Below, in pieces: positions 57,939 through 64,000 of a DNA stretch of 64,000 nucleotides. The position numbers and the translations under genes were made by a program. Numbering within the stretch: the stretch's first letter is position 1; each line of letters begins with the position of its first letter. Origin of the DNA: Cohnella xylanilytica. Its GTDB lineage: Bacteria > Bacillota > Bacilli > Paenibacillales > Paenibacillaceae. Under the pieces are notes generated by a model, which worked only from the letters and a program-made list of their open reading frames with translations, searched no databases and was not told where the DNA came from. The stretch spans positions 1-64,000 of the forward strand of contig NZ_JACJVR010000004.1 in assembly GCF_014212175.1 (NCBI RefSeq), written 5' to 3'.

Positions 57939-58736
57939 CTACGGCAAAGTCCGGGGTGGCTTTGTTGGAGAAGGCGGCTTCCAGGCTAGCAGAATTCCGG
58001 CGTCACCGCAGCATTTGCTTACGCCCTCCATATCATCTCTTCCAACCTCCCAAAGCCACAAATCATTGCCGATTTTCCTTAGGGAGCCGCGGCCCTGTTC
58101 TTGGACAATCCATTCTCCAAGCGTCATGCCTTGAATGTCGATATGAAGATGGTTATCGTTTAGCATATTGCAGGGATAAACCATTCTCAGCATATCCCCC
58201 CTATAACGAACCTTCCCTTTGAATCTCCCGGGAGTTTCTTTGTTAAAAATCCTTGCATCCTCATAGGGGAACAATTTGATCAGATTCTCGCCCGCCGCAT
58301 AGTAAAAAGCATTTGCCACTTTCGGGGCAGCATACACGATTCCATACGGACAGCTGATTCTCTTCGATACATCTTCCACAAAGCCGATGAAATTTTCATA
58401 TATGTCGTCAATAGGTACAGCACACTGGGCATCCATGTGATGAAAGCCGCTAAACTCGTCGGTCATGTACCCAAAAGATGCAAACCAAGGGGAATAGCCA
58501 TTCTGTTCGTTATATAATCGAAATGCCGTAACTTCTTTAGAGATTATTTTCCTTTTGAGTTCGGAGAGCGAGGTTTCTATCCAATCAACATAGAGTCCAT
58601 CCTCCTCATTCTTGTATGTATAATACCCGGCAGATGTAACCCTTGCGCCGATAGCATCAAAGAACGACTCGCCAGCCTTGCAAGCCTCCATTGGAGTGAC
58701 TTCGCTAGTGTCATACATGGCCAAGCCCGTACACAT
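57939..58736 (-). CDS. Hypothetical cytosolic protein
   Basis: A 265-residue protein with no family I recognise. It is rich in aromatic residues (DEFSGFHHMDAQCAVP, NAFYYAAGENLIKLFPYEDARIFNKETPGRFKGKVRYRGD, LHIDIQGMTLGEWIV). The overall look recalls immunity or amidase-like accessory proteins, but this is not evidence of function. Start ATG 58736 follows GAGGTGAG. It stands 76 bp upstream of the TPR gene on the same strand and may form a unit with it. Confidence 0.65.
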   Translation of the reverse strand: MCTGLAMYDTSEVTPMEACKAGESFFDAIGARVTSAGYYTYKNEEDGLYVDWIETSLSELKRKIISKEVTAFRLYNEQNGYSPWFASFGYMTDEFSGFHHMDAQCAVPIDDIYENFIGFVEDVSKRISCPYGIVYAAPKVANAFYYAAGENLIKLFPYEDARIFNKETPGRFKGKVRYRGDMLRMVYPCNMLNDNHLHIDIQGMTLGEWIVQEQGRGSLRKIGNDLWLWEVGRDDMEGVSKCCGDAGILLAWKPPSPTKPPRTLP

Positions 58737-59005
58737 CTATCTCACCTCTATGCCGCGGATAAGGACCGTACTTCGAATGCAGCCTTCGCAGCCGCTTCGA
58801 TTTTTGATTGCAGCCTTGAAAATCCATGAAAATCCATTTTCACTTCTTTGCCTTCCTTTCGTTCAAAAACCCGGGATGGCCCTTCGTTCATTCTGCCCTA
58901 GATCGCGATCTATCGAAATCCTGCAAATTAACCATTTTATTGGGCTTCGCTTTGGGTTGTGCTTGGGTGTGTTGACATAAAATCAAAGGAAATATACAAT
59001 AACGA

Positions 59006-59023
59006 TGCAAGCAAGCACTTGCA
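59006..59023. promoter_or_regulatory. TetR operator, first copy
   Basis: TGCAAG-CAAGCA-CTTGCA is an 18-bp dyad 14 bp before the TetR start codon. A second copy with the same half-sites (59635-59652) precedes the efflux gene. Confidence 0.8.
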
Positions 59024-59037
59024 TGGAAGGGTGGCTT

Positions 59038-59616
59038 ATGAACGACGCTTACCGCACTAGCGATAAAATATTGATGACGGCGATCGATCTCATGTCCGAG
59101 AAAGGTTACGACGCGACGACAACCAAAGAAATCGCCGCCGCGGCCGGAGTGAACGAAGTCACGCTGTTTCGGCATTTCGGCTCGAAGCAGAAGCTGCTCG
59201 AGACGGCATTCGAGCGTTATTCCTATGAGGAAGAGATGACGGAGGTATTTCAAGAATCGCTGCAATGGGAGCTGTACGAGGATCTTCTCCTCATCAGCCG
59301 GACCTACCATAAGATCATGAATCGGAACCGCAAATTGCTGTATATGGCTCTGAAAGGCAGCAGCAAAGAAATTTATCAGAAAGCCGGGCGCCTTCCCCAG
59401 CATTTAAGAACGCTTCTGACCCGGTACTTCGCGGTTATGATGGACAAGAAGAAGCTGTCGACGCCCCATCTGGAGATGACCGTCTTCTCCTTTATGGCCA
59501 TGAATTACGGCGCTTTTTTCTCCGCCGATGACGGCAAGGAAGCTCTTCCCGAACAAACCTTGGATGAGTTTATCGAAGAAAGCGTCCGATTATTCGCTAG
59601 GGCTCTAACCCCCTAG
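59038..59616 (+). CDS. TetR-family repressor of the DHA2 efflux pump
   Basis: A 192-residue TetR regulator with N-terminal HTH TSDKILMTAIDLMSEKGYDATTTKEIAAAAGVNEVTLFRHFGSKQKLLETAF. It is the first gene of the pair with the MFS pump 68 bp downstream, and matching palindromes lie in front of both. ATG 59038 is favoured; the frame extends 11 codons upstream through the operator. It is expected to be released by a pump substrate. Confidence 0.92.
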   Translation: MNDAYRTSDKILMTAIDLMSEKGYDATTTKEIAAAAGVNEVTLFRHFGSKQKLLETAFERYSYEEEMTEVFQESLQWELYEDLLLISRTYHKIMNRNRKLLYMALKGSSKEIYQKAGRLPQHLRTLLTRYFAVMMDKKKLSTPHLEMTVFSFMAMNYGAFFSADDGKEALPEQTLDEFIEESVRLFARALTP

Positions 59617-59634
59617 CTCTTTTATTGCCCTATC

Positions 59635-59652
59635 TGCAAGTAAGTACTTGCA
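59635..59652. promoter_or_regulatory. TetR operator, second copy
   Basis: TGCAAG-TAAGTA-CTTGCA is an 18-bp dyad 33 bp before the efflux gene start. It shares the TGCAAG half-site and an AAG-centred spacer with the copy at 59006. Confidence 0.8.
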
Positions 59653-59684
59653 TTACAAATCGACTGCCGAACGGAGGAATTCCC

Positions 59685-61136
59685 ATGAAGCACACCAACA
59701 AAACGATGGTCTTAATCGCCCTCATCATCGGCATGATCTTCGCCGGACTGGATGAGACGGCGGTCTCGACGGCCATGCCCGCGATTATCCGGGACCTGCA
59801 AGACATGACGCTGTACGGCTGGGTAGCCGGCATCTACCTGCTGACGATGAGCGCCTCCATGCCCATCCTTGGCAAGCTGTCGGATCTCTTCGGGCGCAAA
59901 CGGCTTTATCTGATCAGTATCGCTCTCTTCATTCTCGGCTCTCTGGCGAGCGCCCTCGCTCCAACGATGGAATTCTTGCTTCTAGGCCGCGGCATTCAAG
60001 GGGTCGGCGCAGGCGGTCTGATGCCGCTGGCCATGGTCATTTTCGGAACGAGCTTTACGTTAGAGCAGCGCGTCAAGCTGCAGGGGCTGTTCGGCATCCT
60101 GATGCTTCTGCCCCAGTTGGTCGGTCCCATGATCGGCGGCTATATGGCGGACCATCTAAGCTGGCACTGGGTGTTCCTGATCAATCTTCCCGTCAGCTCG
60201 CTGGCCGCTCTTCTGATGTTCCTGGGACTGCGTGAAGAGAACCGCCGCGAACCGCGGCGTTCGGTGGATTACGCCGGAGCGCTGACTCTGGTGGGGGCCA
60301 TCCTGTGCCTGCTGCTGGCTCCCGTGCTCATCGAGAACATGGGCCTAGCTTGGACCTCTCCGCCGGTGCTGGCGCTGCTCGGAGCTTCCGGCGTCCTGCT
60401 GGGTCTGTTCCTCCTCGTCGAACGCCGGGCCGCCGAACCCCTCATTCCCCCGCGCCTCTTGCGGAACCGCAACATCGTGGTCATGGCCCTCCTGATGTTC
60501 ACGGCAATGTGCGGCTTGATGGGAGCGGCGTCCTCCTTCCCGTATTATGCCCAGATCGCCATGGGCTTCTCGGCTGCCGTATCCGGCTACTTCACGCTGA
60601 TGCTGATGGCGGGCGCCCTCCCGTTCAGACTGGCGTTCGGCTTCCTAATGGCGCGCATGCCCTATCGTACGCTGTTCAGCGCTTCGTTCCTGTTCCCGGT
60701 CGCGGGACTGTTGATGGCCCTTCGAATCCATCCGGGCCAGAGCTTCTTCTACCCCGCCCTCTGCTTCTTCGTCATGGGCATCGGCACAGGAAGCCTGATG
60801 GCCGGGGATACTCTGCTCATTCAGGAATCCGCGGAGGAAGCGGATCGGGGCGTCGCGCAATCCGCCGTGCAGCTATTCCAGACCGCGGGCGCCAGCATCG
60901 GCATGAGCATGTTCGGAAGTCTCCTCGCCGGGCGGCTGAACGGCGGCTTGGGGCCCGAGCTTGGGGAGAAGAATGCGACTGTCTTGACGAACGCCTTCCA
61001 TCATCAGTTCGGGCTGGCTCTTGCGTTCGCCATCGCCGCCGTCATCATCTGCTTCTTCTTCGGCAAGGGCGTCCTGGTCTCGCAGGCTCCGGCCGATCGC
61101 AATCCCGTAACCGGTTCGCCGGGCGGTTCATCTTAA
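59685..61136 (+). CDS. DHA2-type (14-helix) MFS drug exporter
   Basis: A 483-residue EmrB/QacA-type pump: LIALIIGMIFAGLDETAVSTAMPAIIRDL (motif D1), GKLSDLFGRKRLYL (motif A), GRGIQGVGAGGLMPLAM (motif B) and VGPMIGGYMADHLSWHWVFLINLPV (motif C). Such pumps expel cationic or amphipathic drugs using the proton gradient. ATG 59685 follows GGAGGAATTCCC. It is controlled by the upstream TetR protein through the operator at 59635. Confidence 0.93.
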   Translation: MKHTNKTMVLIALIIGMIFAGLDETAVSTAMPAIIRDLQDMTLYGWVAGIYLLTMSASMPILGKLSDLFGRKRLYLISIALFILGSLASALAPTMEFLLLGRGIQGVGAGGLMPLAMVIFGTSFTLEQRVKLQGLFGILMLLPQLVGPMIGGYMADHLSWHWVFLINLPVSSLAALLMFLGLREENRREPRRSVDYAGALTLVGAILCLLLAPVLIENMGLAWTSPPVLALLGASGVLLGLFLLVERRAAEPLIPPRLLRNRNIVVMALLMFTAMCGLMGAASSFPYYAQIAMGFSAAVSGYFTLMLMAGALPFRLAFGFLMARMPYRTLFSASFLFPVAGLLMALRIHPGQSFFYPALCFFVMGIGTGSLMAGDTLLIQESAEEADRGVAQSAVQLFQTAGASIGMSMFGSLLAGRLNGGLGPELGEKNATVLTNAFHHQFGLALAFAIAAVIICFFFGKGVLVSQAPADRNPVTGSPGGSS

Positions 61137-61164
61137 TCAAGCCCTCGAACCCTGCCTCCCTTAT

Positions 61165-62130
61165 TTATTCTTGCGTCATGATCGCTTCGTCCGCGTACCA
61201 AGCCAGCATCTCGGACAGCCGTTGCCGAATCGCCGCACGCAGCTCCTCCGGCTGCCGCACCGCCGCTTCCTTGCCGAGCCCGACAAAATACGAAGCGTAA
61301 TACGGGATGTCGCTTCTCGGCACATAGCCTTCGAGCCACCCCGTGCCGTCATCCCGAACATGGAGCAGGGGTACCGGACACGGATCCGCCTCGCATGCTT
61401 CCACTCCCTCGGCGGACAGCTCGGCATACAGGTATACGCTATCGCCTTCAAGGCGAGACAGCTTCTCCCTGCTCCCCAGATGAATCTGTTGCAGGTCAAG
61501 CGGCGGGGAATCCGAGGGAACGGCAGAATGAATCCGGTCGCAGCGGAACACGCGATAAGACTTGCGAAGGAAGCAATAGGCCAAGCAGTACCACAATCCC
61601 TCCTGGGTGTAGATGCCGATCGGTTGAATCTCCCGCTTCCCCCGCTGCTGTTTGGAGGCATAATCCACATGCAAGACGACTTGCCGGATGGCCGCATCCA
61701 GCAATACGGACAGATGCGGGGATTGCGCATGCCGAACCGGCGTAATGAAGTCGACCCTGTCCCTCATCTGATCGATCCGGACGCGCACATCTTCCGGCAT
61801 ATAACTATAGAACTTGTTCAACACGGCCGACGTCTCCGTCTCGAACGGCAGAGACGAGTAATGACGCAGCGCCTGGACAGCGAAAAAGACCGCCGCCGCC
61901 TCCCGCTCCGTAAAGGCGATCGGAGGCAGGAGCCGTTCTTGCAAAATCCGGTATCCCCCATGGGGACCTACTTCGGAGTACAGAGGTACGCCTAGTTCGC
62001 TTAACTCCTGCAAATCCCTCAGAATCGTCCTCGCAGACACCTTGAACTCATTGGCAAGCTCCTTGACCGTAAATCGGCGCTTGCGATTGACCGCGACAAT
62101 CAATTCCATCAACCGTTTGGATTTAGACAC
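61165..62130 (-). CDS. DeoR-type HTH regulator with WYL domain
   Basis: A 321-residue YafY/PafC-like regulator: HTH KSKRLMELIVAVNRKRRFTVKELANEFKVSARTILRDLQEL and a WYL domain around residues 140-215 (KREIQPIGIYTQEGLWYCLAYC). The frame is open to 62277, but GTG 62130 with GGAGGGGCAC upstream begins the domain exactly. It is divergent from the VOC gene at 62249, repeating the WYL/VOC pairing seen at 49.6-51.0 kb. Probably a ligand-responsive repressor. Confidence 0.9.
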   Translation of the reverse strand: MSKSKRLMELIVAVNRKRRFTVKELANEFKVSARTILRDLQELSELGVPLYSEVGPHGGYRILQERLLPPIAFTEREAAAVFFAVQALRHYSSLPFETETSAVLNKFYSYMPEDVRVRIDQMRDRVDFITPVRHAQSPHLSVLLDAAIRQVVLHVDYASKQQRGKREIQPIGIYTQEGLWYCLAYCFLRKSYRVFRCDRIHSAVPSDSPPLDLQQIHLGSREKLSRLEGDSVYLYAELSAEGVEACEADPCPVPLLHVRDDGTGWLEGYVPRSDIPYYASYFVGLGKEAAVRQPEELRAAIRQRLSEMLAWYADEAIMTQE

Positions 62131-62248
62131 GTGCCCCTCCTCCCCGCCTGCCGAAAATCCGCGATAACTATGACGTGATTTGTCACTATCATCCGATACA
62201 ATCGAAGATGAGTCCAGTACCAAAACAAATTCAAGGAGTTGAATGAAG

Positions 62249-62671
62249 ATGAATGTGAAGTTCACCCCATTTATCATGCTCGACGGCCAGGCGAATGAAG
62301 CGATCCGATTCTACGAGCAGGCTCTTGGCGCGAAAGTCGTGTTCAAACAAACGTTCGGAGAGACTCCGGAGGCAGCCGACGCTTCGATGACCGAAGAAGC
62401 GAAGAACAGAATCGCCCACTCCGTTCTGATTGTCGGCGGCTCCGAACTGTTCGTCAGCGATTCGGAACCCCATCTGCGATTGGAGCGCGGAGATCAGGTC
62501 AACATCTGCATTACGGTGAAGGAAGCAGCCGAAGCGGAGCGCCTTTACGATGCGTTGCGTTCGGATGGGAAGGTGCTCTCGCCCCTGCAATCGCTCTACT
62601 TCAGCCCCGCCTACGGCATGGTAACGGATCGGTTCGGAGTGACCTTTCAAATTTTCACGGAGAGAAGCTGA
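62249..62671 (+). CDS. VOC-superfamily (PhnB-like) protein
   Basis: A 140-residue VOC protein: FTPFIMLDGQANEAIRFYEQALGAKVVFKQTFGETP...YGMVTDRFGVTFQIF, the PhnB-like arrangement. ATG 62249 is preferred (AAGGAG ten bases upstream); ATG two codons earlier is too close. It is divergent from the WYL regulator at 61165. The substrate is unknown. A terminator hairpin follows at 62710. Confidence 0.85.
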   Translation: MNVKFTPFIMLDGQANEAIRFYEQALGAKVVFKQTFGETPEAADASMTEEAKNRIAHSVLIVGGSELFVSDSEPHLRLERGDQVNICITVKEAAEAERLYDALRSDGKVLSPLQSLYFSPAYGMVTDRFGVTFQIFTERS

Positions 62672-62709
62672 TCTTCGAGCGGACGTGCCCTTAACGGCGA
62701 ATAACCAAC

Positions 62710-62737
62710 AAGGAGCTGCCTCGGGCAGCTCCTTTTG
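62710..62737 (+). terminator. Intrinsic terminator after the VOC gene
   Basis: AAGGAGCTGCC-TCG-GGCAGCTCCTT is a perfect 11-bp stem followed by TTGG. Confidence 0.85.
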
Positions 62738-62746
62738 GGTCTCTGT

Positions 62747-63206
62747 CTAGAACATCGGCTTTATGACCATCAGCACGGTTACTGCCAAGGTCAGCAGTTG
62801 GGCAGTCGTCTCCAAGGGCGCAAGTCTCCGCATCGCCAGCCCGACTTCGGCGGATATCTCAGGACCTTCGCTCTCCGACGCGATCCGGGCGATCCTTTTC
62901 ATACGCGGTTCGATCCATCCGGCAATGGCGACGATCAAGAGAAGCGAGAACAGGATGGAGAGGTTCAGCCACATTTGAGAGAACCCCATATCGGCGATGA
63001 CCATGAGCCAGATACCGGTCAGCACGAGTACGGTGCCGCCTATTTTAAAGAACCAGGCAACCTTAGACGCAATGTCGAAAAAAAAAGCGGAGCTGCGCGG
63101 CGGTACGGGCCGATCTGCGGACGATAGGCATCAAGAAGGCCGAGCCGATCACGGCGACCGCGGCGAGTATATGCAGGAGAAGCAACAATCCGTACAAGCG
63201 ATCCAC
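62747..63206 (-). pseudogene. DUF2269-like membrane protein gene broken at a T9 run
   Basis: GTG 63206 (GGGGAGAGGGA upstream) opens VDRLYGLLLLLHILAAVAVIGSAF, then a nine-T run (63079-63087) moves the frame so that a stop follows at 63063. With eight T the frame continues FFFDIASKVAWFFKIGGTVLVLTGIWLM to the end at 62747, giving a normal DUF2269-type protein of about 152 residues with four membrane helices. The downstream part also has its own ATG at 63025. It is either a slippage-prone locus, a real pseudogene or a sequencing artefact. Confidence 0.6.
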
Positions 63207-63219
63207 TCCCTCTCCCCGA

Positions 63220-63948
63220 TTAGCGAACCGGCGTCTCGCTGCGATAAGCGAGACCGACCCTTTTGCCTTTAAACGGCCCCGCAAGCTCGAGATGGTTCAG
63301 CATACAACTCGCTACATCCTCATAGGCGACGTCCAGTTCCTGTAGCCGGCTGAACAAGTGGCCCGCCAATTCGGCTTCGGTAAGCTCCCGTATCGTCTCC
63401 GGGAACGGCAAGGGCAAGACTTCCGCAGTTAGGTGCAAACGAACCGGCGGCGAATCCTCCTTCGAATCGATCATCGTTCCCGGACACATGACGGACCAAT
63501 CGAGCGCGGTCCGCCGCAGCCGGTCCAAATTCCGGTTGTGATACTGGAACGCTGGCGGAAAGCCCGGAAGCTGGTTGCCGATGAGGTCGGTATACGGAAT
63601 ATCGAGCAGCCCGGCCCCTCCCATCAGCCATACCCGTCCCGAGAACAGAGGCTGATTCTCGCATTGGCTGACCATGTTGTCGACGATCCGAACGAACTCT
63701 TCTCCCTGTCCCGCATGACCGGCCGCCAGGATGGCGACGTCCTGATGCGCCAGAGCCGCGAAGACGCTGCCCGGATCCAGGATGTCCTGCCCGATCACCT
63801 TTACTTGCTCGGCGATCTGCCGGTCTTGCTGCTCATACAGCTTATCCGGATTGCGCACGAAGGCGGTCATCTCATGCCCCATTCGAACGCCTTGCGCCAG
63901 CGCTCTTTTCCCCGTATTGCCGGTTGCTCCGAAAACTATGATTTTCAT
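63220..63948 (-). CDS. NAD(P)H-binding oxidoreductase (SDR-a5/NmrA-like)
   Basis: A 242-residue Rossmann-fold protein with IIVFGATGNTGKRALAQGVRMGHEMTAFVRNPDKL, the atypical SDR glycine motif used by YwnB/BVR-B-like proteins; VWLMGGAGLLDIP and LDWSVMCPGTM are also family-typical. It may reduce flavin- or biliverdin-like substrates, but this cannot be shown. ATG 63948 is preceded by GAGGGAATCG; the frame from 63984 is longer without support. It is upstream of the DUF2269-like pseudogene and the last gene in the window. Confidence 0.85.
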   Translation of the reverse strand: MKIIVFGATGNTGKRALAQGVRMGHEMTAFVRNPDKLYEQQDRQIAEQVKVIGQDILDPGSVFAALAHQDVAILAAGHAGQGEEFVRIVDNMVSQCENQPLFSGRVWLMGGAGLLDIPYTDLIGNQLPGFPPAFQYHNRNLDRLRRTALDWSVMCPGTMIDSKEDSPPVRLHLTAEVLPLPFPETIRELTEAELAGHLFSRLQELDVAYEDVASCMLNHLELAGPFKGKRVGLAYRSETPVR

Positions 63949-64000
63949 CGTTCGATTCCCTCTTCCTCCGAAGGATTTTTCCAATTTTTACTGTTTGGAT

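Overview
The window reads like a chromosome segment of a high-GC Paenibacillaceae bacterium (Paenibacillus/Cohnella type). The evidence is protein style (TerC/YkoY, Dabb, DUF3892, WYL and MmyB-like regulators, a secreted GH18 chitinase with FnIII and ChiC modules), AGGAGG-type ribosome binding sites with frequent GTG/TTG starts, Bacillus-type promoters and LexA boxes, and many intrinsic terminators. No rRNA, tRNA, CRISPR array or intact transposase was seen. Most of the segment is GC-rich; about 11.2-19.6 kb is visibly A+T-richer and looks acquired.

Layout. 0-11.2 kb: housekeeping/accessory genes (membrane protein, cupin, TerC, sugar O-acetyltransferase, a UvrA-like twin ABC ATPase, YdeI, NmrA/TetR pair, MmyB-like regulator, SDR, quinone-reductase-like MDR). 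11.2-19.6 kb: a genomic island with a stand-alone RadC-domain protein, small HTH regulators with palindromic operators, a DUF3892 gene under a promoter carrying two LexA-type boxes, a type II restriction-modification locus (two DNA methyltransferases, a BglII/BstYI-family endonuclease and a C-protein-like regulator), an unassigned 458-residue coiled-coil protein and decaying small genes. 19.7-21.3 kb: a ParM-like actin with a ParR-like adaptor, as on plasmids. 21.4-26.5 kb: a MerR/SDR operon, then a resistance-like cluster: a Cfr-type 23S rRNA methyltransferase behind an apparent antibiotic-sensing attenuator, an MGT-type glycosyltransferase and an orphan MraY paralogue. 26.5-29.5 kb: a promoter, a roughly 420-nt highly structured, terminator-ended RNA, then carboxynorspermidine dehydrogenase and decarboxylase.

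29.5-64 kb: many small regulator-target modules. MarR sits opposite a hydrolase with twin operators. Two MerR genes sit opposite a dehydrogenase and a third leads an SDR operon; the three promoters have 19-bp MerR-type spacers. TetR precedes a DHA2 efflux pump with matched operators. A YheO-like regulator precedes a D-threonine-aldolase-like enzyme and RidA. An ECF sigma factor overlaps a duplicated-domain anti-sigma-like protein. Two WYL regulators lie near VOC proteins. Also present are an HD-GYP signalling protein, the chitinase, a uracil-DNA glycosylase-like protein, a PQQ-type dehydrogenase and a DUF4062 protein. Two genes (19.03 kb and 62.75 kb) are broken at homopolymer runs.

The best candidates for undescribed biology are the structured RNA ahead of the norspermidine genes, the attenuator ahead of the cfr-like gene, the 458-residue island protein, and the LexA-box promoter of the DUF3892 gene. 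Functions are family assignments from reading the translations; no database search or folding program was run.
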